This document shows, piece after piece, positions 17,943 to 26,389 of a stretch of DNA of 64,000 nt. Under the pieces are notes generated by a model. That model was not told where the DNA came from and made no database searches. It saw only the letters and a list, made by a program, of their open reading frames with translations. This stretch comes from a virus. Within the stretch, counting starts at the first letter, position 1; every line of letters starts with the position of its first letter. A program made the position numbers and the translations under genes. The stretch covers positions 1-64,000 of IMG/VR virus record IMGVR_UViG_3300043399_000788. One strand, given 5' to 3'.

Positions 17943-17972
17943 TAAACTTGTAATCAATCGTTTACAAGTTTA
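17943..17972 (-). terminator. Hairpin between gp55 and gp47, possible weak terminator
   Basis: A perfect 11-bp stem (17943-17953 with 17962-17972, 8-base loop) overlaps the gp55 stop codon. On the minus strand it is followed by an AT-rich TTTATATTTT-like tail. The stem is AT-rich, so it may attenuate rather than stop transcription into gp47/gp46. Confidence 0.45.
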
Positions 17973-18761
17973 ATCTTGATGCCAATCGTTTTGTCTAGAA
18001 TATGATGGATTCATATTGTTCATTTCCAATATGTCATCACGGATATTTTGATTCTTCTTTTCAATGTTTAGGATGCGTGTGAAGCTGTTAGTTATTGTTG
18101 CTGTATAATAAGCAAACGGGTTTGCGGATTTAGATTCATCAAATTGCAAACCAACTTGGCTTAACTGTAGCAGTGCTTGGCTACGCATTTCATCATTGTA
18201 AGTATATCCTCGCCAGTTGCCTCTTGTGCCATAACGTTCGCAAAGTTTCATAAACATCTTAGCAAGTTCATTGGTAATTTTACCTTGTTCCTTGCTAAAG
18301 TATCCGTTTTGCATACCACCAATCCAGTGACTCTTTCCAACACAATATGGTTGATCATTTTCATCTAAACGATAATGTTGGAAAGGTGGAAAGTTAATCT
18401 TAACATGATGGTCGCTTTTTAGCTTTGGGGTCTTTTTACGACCTGGTGCTAGTGGAATATGATCGAACGTCATAATCCTAAATACTAGCTCTGTTTTTTC
18501 AATTTTCTTATAGTCTACTCTAAACTGCTCTTGCTTAACTTTTGAGTCTGTTTTTAGTGCAGTTTCCCATGCTTCTTTAGTTAAACGATCTGCACGGTTT
18601 TTCTTTGCTTGTGCAATAGTAATTCGATTTATCTTAGATAAACTTGGTAATATAATATCATACTGTGAATCCTCAGGCGCCAAGTATGAGCAGTAAGTGT
18701 TTTTGCTTTTATGTATTTCTTTTAGCAAATCACGATTGTTTAAATAATTTACACGAACCAA
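17970..18761 (-). CDS. 55: Late-transcription sigma factor gp55
   Basis: 263 residues. The C-terminal half carries the gp55 core: LCERYGTRGNWRGYTYNDEM, LSQVGLQFDESKSANPFAYY and ITNSFTRILNIEKKNQ, close to T4 gp55 and to sigma-70 region 2. T4 gp55 is 185 residues, so about 75 residues at the N-terminus are extra (including a TFDHIPLAPGRKKTPK segment). It directs host RNA polymerase to the TATAAATA-type late promoters found across this window. Its own promoter region includes such a motif at 18817-18824, suggesting positive feedback. Confidence 0.93.
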   Translation of the reverse strand: MVRVNYLNNRDLLKEIHKSKNTYCSYLAPEDSQYDIILPSLSKINRITIAQAKKNRADRLTKEAWETALKTDSKVKQEQFRVDYKKIEKTELVFRIMTFDHIPLAPGRKKTPKLKSDHHVKINFPPFQHYRLDENDQPYCVGKSHWIGGMQNGYFSKEQGKITNELAKMFMKLCERYGTRGNWRGYTYNDEMRSQALLQLSQVGLQFDESKSANPFAYYTATITNSFTRILNIEKKNQNIRDDILEMNNMNPSYSRQNDWHQD

Positions 18762-18795
18762 TTAAAGTTCTCCTAAATAACAGCACATTATATTG

Positions 18796-18826
18796 CCAAT
18801 AAATATAGTTGGACAATATTTATTGG
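18796..18826. promoter_or_regulatory. Inverted repeat carrying two facing late promoter motifs
   Basis: An 11-bp perfect inverted repeat, CCAATAAATAT and ATATTTATTGG, with a 9-base spacer. Each arm contains AATAAATA: plus strand 18798-18805 (28 bases before the tube-cap ATG) and minus strand 18817-18824 (55 bases before gp55). The promoters point towards each other, so the predicted starts nearly coincide. Confidence 0.6.
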
Positions 18827-18833
18827 AACTCAC

Positions 18834-20018
18834 ATGGCAGATACTGGACTAAAACTTGCTGCAAAAGACGAATTAACAGCTAGACAACAAGAAATTGTGT
18901 CAAACGCTGCAAAGCAGCTTAACGTTTCTTATAACAATGTTGGATCAGTAATGCTTAGAAATGGCATACCTGAAACAATAAGTGTGCTTGGGGAAAAAGG
19001 AAATTATAATACAGGTCTTGTTCCTCTTTATGGAACGCTATTAAATGATCGAGAAAAAGCGCAGCTTATACAAGATCGTTTAGCTCAAAATGATCAAAAT
19101 TTAGAAAGTTTAAATGGTGTTTCTAACTTACTTGGTAAAAATAAACAACCTACTGTTAGCTCTGCCGGCACAGATCGTGTAAGAGCGGAAACACTAGCTA
19201 ATCCAACTTTTGATCCAAGTAGTAATAGAAGATCAAATGCTGGCCTTCCACCAGGCGCACAAAATATTGGTGGATCTAATTCTCAACCTCTTGTTCGTTT
19301 TTCTAGTTCAGTTGGCGATGATACTAGAGTTAGAATTGTAGTCCCTTCAGGAACATTACAAGGCATTTTGCTTAGTGGTCCAGTATTATCTCCGCTAGCA
19401 TCAACTAATGGGGTATTGTTCCCTTATACACCGAGTATACAATTTACGCATGGCGCTCAATATAATGCTGAAAATCTAACACATAGCAACTATGCTTATC
19501 AATTTTATCAATCAAGCAATACTGAATCGATAAACATTACAGCAACATTTGCATGTAAAAATTCAACAGATGCAGCATACGTTATAGCTGCACAGCATTT
19601 CTTTAGAACAGTAACTAAGATGTTTTACGGCACTGATCCAGAAGCTGGTCTTCCACCTCCTGTACTAAGATTAGAAGGACATGGCGATTATCAATTTGGA
19701 GCACATAATAGAGAAGTTGGTGGGGTACCTGTTGTAATAAACAGTTTTAGTGTTACACTACCAGAAGATGTTGATTACATTACAGCTAACACAAGTCCAG
19801 TTAGTGCAGGGGCTTTTAGAACAGCAGAAGCTGATCCATTTAGAGCAGGACAATTAGATGCTTCTTCGAGCTCACAAACAAGAGTTCCAATAGTACAGCA
19901 GTTTAGTATCACTTGCACTCCGCTATACAGTCGTAAAAGTATTACAAGCGATTTTGGATTTAAAAAGTTTGCAGCAGGTCAACTATTAGCAACATCTAGT
20001 CGCGGAGGATTCATTTAA
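18834..20018 (+). CDS. Baseplate tail-tube cap/junction protein (gp48/gp54-like)
   Basis: 394 residues. The N-terminal 160 are polar and variable. The C-terminal part has a repeating strand pattern with LFPYTPSIQFTHGAQYNAEN, NYAYQFYQSSNTESINITATF and VINSFSVTLPEDVDYIT, typical of the tube-like fold of T4 gp48/gp54 and of marine T4-like proteins in this place. These proteins join the baseplate hub to the tail tube and start tube polymerisation. The stop overlaps the next start (TAATG). The choice between gp48 and gp54 is not resolved. Confidence 0.7.
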   Translation: MADTGLKLAAKDELTARQQEIVSNAAKQLNVSYNNVGSVMLRNGIPETISVLGEKGNYNTGLVPLYGTLLNDREKAQLIQDRLAQNDQNLESLNGVSNLLGKNKQPTVSSAGTDRVRAETLANPTFDPSSNRRSNAGLPPGAQNIGGSNSQPLVRFSSSVGDDTRVRIVVPSGTLQGILLSGPVLSPLASTNGVLFPYTPSIQFTHGAQYNAENLTHSNYAYQFYQSSNTESINITATFACKNSTDAAYVIAAQHFFRTVTKMFYGTDPEAGLPPPVLRLEGHGDYQFGAHNREVGGVPVVINSFSVTLPEDVDYITANTSPVSAGAFRTAEADPFRAGQLDASSSSQTRVPIVQQFSITCTPLYSRKSITSDFGFKKFAAGQLLATSSRGGFI

Positions 20019-20317
20019 TGGCACAGTACTTAACCAGCAGTCCTTATTTTAATACAGAAAAATATGGTGAATTTTTAGACACTTTAGTTTATAGACCAAT
20101 TCCAAAAGAAGCCGACGACATTGTTTACACAATTAAACCACAACACGCTTTGCGCCCAGACTTGTTAGCATTCGACTTATATGGAGATGCTAACTTATGG
20201 TGGGTGTTTGCTGTTAGAAATCCAAACACCATTGAAGATCCAATATTTGATTTTCAAACCGGTGTAACAATATTTTTACCAAAATCAACCACACTAAAGA
20301 GAGTATTAGGTTTATAA
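20018..20317 (+). CDS. 53: Baseplate wedge protein gp53
   Basis: 99 residues. The pattern YRPIPKEADD, LRPDLLAFDLYGDANLWWVF and RNPNTIEDPIFDFQTG is the conserved core of gp53 in T4-like phages. T4 gp53 is about twice as long, with an extra C-terminal part that is absent here. It cross-links wedges in the baseplate. One-base coupling with the upstream gene. Confidence 0.85.
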   Translation: MAQYLTSSPYFNTEKYGEFLDTLVYRPIPKEADDIVYTIKPQHALRPDLLAFDLYGDANLWWVFAVRNPNTIEDPIFDFQTGVTIFLPKSTTLKRVLGL

Positions 20318-20318
20318 T

Positions 20319-23090
20319 ATGGCAAAGCGTGAAATAACCGCATCAAGTTCTCCAATTGAAATTAAAACAGCGCAAGATCAGATAGCAAAAGCTCAACAAG
20401 AGTTTAAGACGCTGTATCAACAAAAATATGCGGGCAAAGCATTTAACGCTGCGGAGTTACAGCGAGATGCAGCAGCAATTGCATCTAAATACGATTATGT
20501 TGATTACGGTACCCCTCCTAGTGTTGGTAATGAAATTAATATCGGTGGCGACACGTATTTTGTTAAAGGATTGAATAATCAAACTAATTCAGTTTCTCCA
20601 CCTGAAGCAAAAACAACTGTTAATCAAGACGATGCATTTTCTTCTGTTACTCCAAAAACTACAGTTGCTCCTGCTAACCCAACCCCAAAAACAAATAACC
20701 CAAATCAAGCAAAAACTAATCAAAGTACTAACAATAATGTTAACCCAGAACCTGCAACTAACTCCCCGCAAGTTCAACCAGAAACCGCAAGTCAAAGTCC
20801 AGCAAACAAAATTGGAAACAAGGATGCAACAGAAGCAGGTGCAGCGTTAGAAAGAGATTCATTAAAACAAGCAACACAACCACAAAACGGAGTAGTAAAT
20901 CAACAACAAAATGATTTACCAACTACAAATAATTTGCCAGGTAGGTTATCTGATGAGTTTTCCAGTGATCCTGCAACTGTTACTTCTAAGAAGATAAATT
21001 CAGACGATGTTGCATCTGGGCGCCCAATGGGAACATCAATGAATGGATACGGAAATGTAAATGAAAACTTTCCTGATCCAGGTGCAACTAAACCAAACGG
21101 AACAGTTTCAATTGATACAGCTAACTCAGTAAACATTCCAACATCTGCCCCAGGTACAAATAATAAACCAGGAATTACTGAGCGTCCTAATATTTTACAT
21201 GAATACGTTAATTGGACTTATAAACTTGCATGGTATATGCTTGATAGAGACACTTATAATAGTATTGCTAAAACAGGCAACGTAACTGATGGCGTTGGAA
21301 AATTGATTGCAAAAAGCGGCGGGGTAGGCGGAAATAAATCTAACGAGATGGCCGGTGATGTTTATTTTAGAAGTTTACGTTTTACAAGCGTAATAGGTAA
21401 TAGACAAGCTAGTGCAGCTACAAACAATTTTGAATTAGAAATGACAATAGTTGAGCCATATGGTGCAAGTTTAATTGGAGAACTTGCAGCAATGGCAGTT
21501 AATCTTACAGGACAAGGAAATATAAGTCCAAGCGAAGTGCCTTACTTAATAGAAATTGATTTTGCTGGTTACAAAGACGACGGCACTATGATACCAAGCA
21601 TTCTTCAAAATGGTAAAAAATATATACCAGTTAAAATATTAACGGTAGAAATGTCGTTGACATCATCCGGTACAATTTATGTAATGACAATGGCACCGTA
21701 CTCATTTTTTGCAATGTCATCACGGTATGCAGATATGGAGTTTGGTATTACGTTAAAAGGTAAAACACTTTCTGAAATGCTTGGTGATGGACCAGGCGGA
21801 TTAATGGCACAATTAAATTTATGGGAAGAACTAAAAACAAATTCAAGCAAAGTTGCATCAGTTCCTGACAAATACGCTATTGAGATTTATAGTTTTAATA
21901 CAAAAGGTAGTAGAGATCAAGCAATGGCAAGTAGTCCATTTGCATATCCTGTTGTAGAAGGTGATGCTACTATTATGAAAACACGCCCATTTAGCAGCAA
22001 CAGTGTACAAGAAAGCACGTATACTATTCCACGCGGTAGTATTATTAAAGACGTAATTAAGAATATCGTTTTACATTCTCAATATTATAATTTGAGAGTT
22101 GATCCTAAAAATCCATATGATCCAAAACGTGTAGCCGAGTTAATTAAAATTATTCCTGTAATTGAATTACTGCCAGAGTACGACAAAGCACGAAATGAAT
22201 TTGCTAAAAAGATTACTTACAAAGTATTCAATACATTAAACTTTGGTGAAGTTTTACCAGGTGTTGGTAACGCTCCTGTCGAAGACTGGGGATATAGTAA
22301 AACATATAATTGGTTGTTTACAGGAAAAAATGCAGACATTATTGATGCTAACTTAGTATTCAATATGATTTATTATACTAAAATGCAAACTAACGTTACT
22401 GAACAAAATACGATTAAACTTGGACAAACTGCTGACGGGTTGCGTGAATGGGCAGATCAATCAATGTTTAAAAAAGGTATTGCAACTAAAGGTGGCGGAG
22501 TAAGTAGTTCAGGTGCAAACGTTCCTGAAAGATATATTAATGCTACTGTTGCTGCCGAATGGTTTGACTCAAAACTTAATAGCAGCAATACAGATAACGT
22601 TGCATTAGATTTAAGAATAATTGGCGATCCAGATTGGATACCACAAGATGGTAGTTTAAGAGGAGGCGCAATCGAAGTTGGAACAGATTTAGTTGATAAA
22701 CACGGCAGTATTTCCGTTGACGTTGCAGGGGTTTATGTAAAATTGAACCTAAGAACACCACGTGATTATAATGATAAAACTGGTTTGATGGATCTTAAAG
22801 CAGATCAACTTACTATACAAGGTGTTTATCAAGTTATTACCGTAGAAAGTAATTTTGAAGATGGAAGATTTACCCAAACATTAAACATGATAAAAGTTCC
22901 AAATCAAAAAGAAGAAGAATCAGCTAGCTCAGTTAGACAGCGAGAAAATAATATAATGGGACGAGGTGGCGCATTGCCACAAGGGGCAGACCCTGCACTC
23001 TCTCGAGTACCTAGACCTAATGCTAATAATAATCAAGCAGTTAGATTAGGTAACGACTTATTTGGGCCAATTAGCGGGAATTTAAGATAA
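20319..23090 (+). CDS. Large baseplate structural protein (hub position, gp27-like?)
   Basis: 923 residues. Residues about 95-290 form a low-complexity linker rich in N, Q, P and T. The body from about 290 starts EYVNWTYKLAWYMLDRDTYN and contains ordered beta-rich segments (NNFELEMTIVEPYG, IEIDFAGYKDDG, YAIEIYSF). It is between gp53 and gp5 and ends one base before gp5. In T4 the gp5 partner in the hub is gp27, so a gp27-like role is possible, but I see no diagnostic motif. A structural role is quite sure from context. Confidence 0.65.
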   Translation: MAKREITASSSPIEIKTAQDQIAKAQQEFKTLYQQKYAGKAFNAAELQRDAAAIASKYDYVDYGTPPSVGNEINIGGDTYFVKGLNNQTNSVSPPEAKTTVNQDDAFSSVTPKTTVAPANPTPKTNNPNQAKTNQSTNNNVNPEPATNSPQVQPETASQSPANKIGNKDATEAGAALERDSLKQATQPQNGVVNQQQNDLPTTNNLPGRLSDEFSSDPATVTSKKINSDDVASGRPMGTSMNGYGNVNENFPDPGATKPNGTVSIDTANSVNIPTSAPGTNNKPGITERPNILHEYVNWTYKLAWYMLDRDTYNSIAKTGNVTDGVGKLIAKSGGVGGNKSNEMAGDVYFRSLRFTSVIGNRQASAATNNFELEMTIVEPYGASLIGELAAMAVNLTGQGNISPSEVPYLIEIDFAGYKDDGTMIPSILQNGKKYIPVKILTVEMSLTSSGTIYVMTMAPYSFFAMSSRYADMEFGITLKGKTLSEMLGDGPGGLMAQLNLWEELKTNSSKVASVPDKYAIEIYSFNTKGSRDQAMASSPFAYPVVEGDATIMKTRPFSSNSVQESTYTIPRGSIIKDVIKNIVLHSQYYNLRVDPKNPYDPKRVAELIKIIPVIELLPEYDKARNEFAKKITYKVFNTLNFGEVLPGVGNAPVEDWGYSKTYNWLFTGKNADIIDANLVFNMIYYTKMQTNVTEQNTIKLGQTADGLREWADQSMFKKGIATKGGGVSSSGANVPERYINATVAAEWFDSKLNSSNTDNVALDLRIIGDPDWIPQDGSLRGGAIEVGTDLVDKHGSISVDVAGVYVKLNLRTPRDYNDKTGLMDLKADQLTIQGVYQVITVESNFEDGRFTQTLNMIKVPNQKEEESASSVRQRENNIMGRGGALPQGADPALSRVPRPNANNNQAVRLGNDLFGPISGNLR

Positions 23091-23091
23091 A

Positions 23092-25743
23092 ATGGCATAT
23101 ACAGTAAACAAAGCACAAACAACAAATAATGATAGAAGAACTGGATCGCACATATATCCAGGAACATTCTTAGCTGAAGTTATGCACAATCAAGATCCAC
23201 AAAAAGCTGGAAGATTGTGGGTTTACATTTCAGAATTTGGGTACGATAAAAAAGATCCTGCGTCGTGGGTTGTAGTTTCATACGCTAGTCCTTTTTACGG
23301 TATAAGCCCACACACAGCGCCTGTTCCACCTAGCACAAGTTCTTCAGGGACAGCAATGGGAGGATTTGCAGGCGGACCAAGTGAAGTTGCACAAAGACAA
23401 CAACAGGAACAAGAACAACCAGTAACTACGTATGGTTTTTGGGCTATTCCTCCTGATGTTGGTGTAAAAGTATTATGTACTTTCGTAGAAGGAAACTCTA
23501 CATACGGTTATTGGTATGCAATTGTTCCAACAATTAGTCACAGTATGATTCCTGCAATGGGGGCACCAGACGGCAAAAGTCCAGTTATGGATATCAATCC
23601 GTTATCACCAAAAATTCCTACAACAGAAGATTTAGATTCTCTCGAGCGTCAACCATATCAACCGTTAGTACAACAATTTACTACACAAGGAATTGCAGAA
23701 GATCCACTACGCGGTCCAATTACATCTAGTAGCTTTAGAGAAAGTCCAAGTCGAGTATTTGGTATCAGCAGTCAAGTTACTCCAGAATCTCCTGGTCACA
23801 CATTTGTTATGGATGATGGTGACGCACAGGGCAAAAACAAATTAATACGTTTAAGAACTTCTGGTGGCAATCAAATATCTATGCACGATGATACTGGTAT
23901 GATTTATTTGATAAATGCACAAGGAACAGGTTGGATAGAAATAAGCCCAAGCGGTCAAATAGATGTGTTTGGTGCTGAAGGCATTAACCTAGCAACTCCA
24001 AAGAGTATTAACTTACATGCAACAGAAAATGTAAACATACATGCAGGAAACTGTGTAAAAATTGTTGGCATGAAAGGCACAAAAGTTATGGGCGGCGAAG
24101 AATTGCAGCTACATGGCAAAAAAACAATGATTGAAGGGGTTGATAGTTTACATGTTCACTCCTGTGGTGAAATGATGTATACATCGTATGGTGATATACA
24201 TATGAAGGCATTCAATTACTTCTGTCTAAAAGGTAAGTGTTTTTATTGGAATAGTTGTACAGCTAAAGAAGCAGAACAAGTTCCTCCAGAAAAACCACAA
24301 GACGTAAGTGGTTATCAAACTACTGTTACACGAGCTCCTAGTAAAGAACCTTACAAAGAACACGATAATGGTCAAAGTCAAGGCGGTGGCAGTGCATCAG
24401 CTGGTGGAACAGGTGCTAGTGGCGGCGGCGGAAGCGCAACTGACGCAGGCGGTATGTTTGGTGGAATAACAGGAGGCGGACCAGCAGCACTAAACAATCC
24501 TGTAACAATGTCTAACTTTGCTAATCCAAAAACTACAACTCAGTTAGCTGGCGGAACACTCGCAGGCGCTGGCGGCTTAACAGGATTAGCAGCAATGAGC
24601 GATCCTTCAAGTCCATTTAGGGCAACAGCTAGTGCTGGTATTACGCCAACAAATTCCGTTAGTTCATATGGAATGAACTTTAATGGTGGTAAACCAACTT
24701 CTGTTGCAATTGCACCGTCTGCGACTATTGCTTCTCCTAGTGCAGCTAGAAACACCACGATGCAGGGTGCTGTGAGAACTTCCTCAGGAACTTCCGTATC
24801 ATCAACGTATACAGCAGCTACTACAGTATCCGGTGGACCAGGTGCTCCACTTTATACTAAACCATCAACTATTACTATCAATACTTCGACAACTTCACAA
24901 GTTGGGCCTAATCCAAGTACAACAAGTACTACAACGCAAAACATTGATACATCTACGGCGGCAGCTAACCCTTACTTAGGCAGGGGAGGTCAACAACCAG
25001 TTGGAGCAGATTCTGCATTAGCAAACGTTGAAACACCGGGTCAACAACCAACTGGCGTATTTGGTTCACAGAATCCTGCAGATCAAACATTAACAGGAAA
25101 CACCCCTGCACAAGAAGCAAGCAATGCTCTTGGTCAAATGGGAGGCATGTCGCCAAGTTCAGATCTTCCAGCAGCACCAGGCGGTGGCGGAACAGGATGC
25201 TTCGCACAAGGTGATAATTGTGAAAGACCAGCAGACCAAACCGGTGGAAGTGGCGCACCAGGCGGCAACGCACAGCCAGGTCAAAAGAACTTTACTCCAC
25301 CTGATGAGTTAAAAAATGATCCAGAATTCCAAAAGAAACTTGCGGAGATGAAAGCAAAGTATCCTGGACTAACTGATCAACAAATTTACAACGTAATTGG
25401 TGGTGAATCTGGGTTTAACTTTGCTGCGGTCAACAGCCAATCTGGTGCAACAGGGGCATTCCAATTTATACCTAGTACAGCAGCAGGGTTAGGTTATTCA
25501 ACTGCACAAATACAAGCAATGACCCCAGCACAGCAATTAGGTGTTTACGATCAATATCTAGCATCAAACGGATACAAAGGTGGCGCACTTGGAATTATGC
25601 AAGCTGCGCCAAAATATGCTGGTGCATCCGGTAACACAATTGTTTATCAAAGAGGCAGTGCAGCTTGGAATCAAAATCCAGGATGGCGCGGATCTGACGG
25701 TAACATTACAGTAGATAGTATCAATAGATACTATGGTTACTAA
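23092..25743 (+). CDS. 5: Baseplate hub/spike gp5-like protein with C-terminal lytic transglycosylase
   Basis: 883 residues. An N-terminal OB-fold (YPGTFLAEVMHNQDPQKAGRLW) begins the protein. A beta-helical spike follows at about 270-375 with short repeating strands (NVNIHAG, KIVGMKG, ELQLHGK). Residues about 425-735 are a long G/S/T/A/N-rich linker. The end (about 745-883) is an SLT-type muramidase: GGESGFN with candidate catalytic Glu772 and GATGAFQF following. In T4 gp5 the lysozyme lies between OB-fold and spike and is T4-lysozyme-like; here the enzyme is a different family at the C-terminus. It would puncture the outer membrane and cut peptidoglycan during injection. Confidence 0.85.
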   Translation: MAYTVNKAQTTNNDRRTGSHIYPGTFLAEVMHNQDPQKAGRLWVYISEFGYDKKDPASWVVVSYASPFYGISPHTAPVPPSTSSSGTAMGGFAGGPSEVAQRQQQEQEQPVTTYGFWAIPPDVGVKVLCTFVEGNSTYGYWYAIVPTISHSMIPAMGAPDGKSPVMDINPLSPKIPTTEDLDSLERQPYQPLVQQFTTQGIAEDPLRGPITSSSFRESPSRVFGISSQVTPESPGHTFVMDDGDAQGKNKLIRLRTSGGNQISMHDDTGMIYLINAQGTGWIEISPSGQIDVFGAEGINLATPKSINLHATENVNIHAGNCVKIVGMKGTKVMGGEELQLHGKKTMIEGVDSLHVHSCGEMMYTSYGDIHMKAFNYFCLKGKCFYWNSCTAKEAEQVPPEKPQDVSGYQTTVTRAPSKEPYKEHDNGQSQGGGSASAGGTGASGGGGSATDAGGMFGGITGGGPAALNNPVTMSNFANPKTTTQLAGGTLAGAGGLTGLAAMSDPSSPFRATASAGITPTNSVSSYGMNFNGGKPTSVAIAPSATIASPSAARNTTMQGAVRTSSGTSVSSTYTAATTVSGGPGAPLYTKPSTITINTSTTSQVGPNPSTTSTTTQNIDTSTAAANPYLGRGGQQPVGADSALANVETPGQQPTGVFGSQNPADQTLTGNTPAQEASNALGQMGGMSPSSDLPAAPGGGGTGCFAQGDNCERPADQTGGSGAPGGNAQPGQKNFTPPDELKNDPEFQKKLAEMKAKYPGLTDQQIYNVIGGESGFNFAAVNSQSGATGAFQFIPSTAAGLGYSTAQIQAMTPAQQLGVYDQYLASNGYKGGALGIMQAAPKYAGASGNTIVYQRGSAAWNQNPGWRGSDGNITVDSINRYYGY

Positions 25744-25918
25744 GTTTTTCTTGTTCCACATGCATAATAGCTAAACGCATTTGCCAAACAGTATCATTTG
25801 GAATTGCGTTTAGCTTTTCCAACTCATCTACTAAGTCAGCGAGCGACATTTCAATTGGTTGATTGTGGCTATTTTTAAGCAAGTTAAATGTAATTGAATA
25901 AATTCTATCGTTTTGCAT
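25721..25918 (-). CDS. Small antisense hypothetical protein
   Basis: 65 residues, filling the gp5-gp25 gap on the minus strand and overlapping the gp5 end by 23 bases. The sequence (MQNDRIYSITFNLLKNSHNQ, then MSLADLVDELEKL) is amphipathic and looks protein-like. It is the only candidate minus-strand gene in 38 kb of plus-strand genes. No clear ribosome binding site upstream of its ATG. Plausible but unproven. Confidence 0.45.
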   Translation of the reverse strand: MQNDRIYSITFNLLKNSHNQPIEMSLADLVDELEKLNAIPNDTVWQMRLAIMHVEQEKLSNHSIY

Positions 25919-25968
25919 AGTGAGTATTTTATTACAAATAGTACATCTGTCAACTAATAAATAATTTC

Positions 25969-26337
25969 ATGGCACTATATGTTGGGTACTCTACAATTGA
26001 TCAAAACAAGAGCGTTACGTTAACTGACGCCGATTTAATTAAGCGTGATCTAATCAATCATTTCCATATTCGCCGTGGCGAAAAGCTTATGAATCCAAAT
26101 TTTGGTACTATTATTTGGGATAGTATTTTTGAACCGTTTACAGAACAGCTTAAAGTAGCTATCGTTGATGACGTTACACGTATAGCTAGATACGATCCTA
26201 GAGTACAAGTTGATCAAATATTAGTCGATCAGTTTGAGCATGGTATATTAATTGAATTACGTTTGAACTACGTAGCAAGTAACGAAGTTGAAACTTTAAA
26301 ATTAATCTTTGATCGTAACGTTGTTGAACGTTATTAA
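25969..26337 (+). CDS. 25: Baseplate wedge protein gp25
   Basis: 122 residues, near T4 gp25 (132). The hallmark IRRGEKLMNPNFGTIIWDSIFEP is present at about 36-60, as in gp25 and type VI secretion TssE proteins. It forms the core wedge bundle with gp6 and starts sheath assembly. No ribosome binding site is visible; instead AATAAATA ends five bases before the ATG. Confidence 0.95.
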   Translation: MALYVGYSTIDQNKSVTLTDADLIKRDLINHFHIRRGEKLMNPNFGTIIWDSIFEPFTEQLKVAIVDDVTRIARYDPRVQVDQILVDQFEHGILIELRLNYVASNEVETLKLIFDRNVVERY

Positions 26338-26356
26338 AACTCCTGTTTATATTCAA

Positions 26357-26364
26357 AATAAATA
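26357..26364 (+). promoter_or_regulatory. Late promoter motif upstream of gp6
   Basis: AATAAATA lies 25 bases before the gp6 ATG in the 52-bp gap after gp25. A GAAAGA-like stretch (26378-26383) may serve as the ribosome binding site. Confidence 0.6.
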
Positions 26365-26389
26365 ACAATATACATTAGAAAGATCAAAG

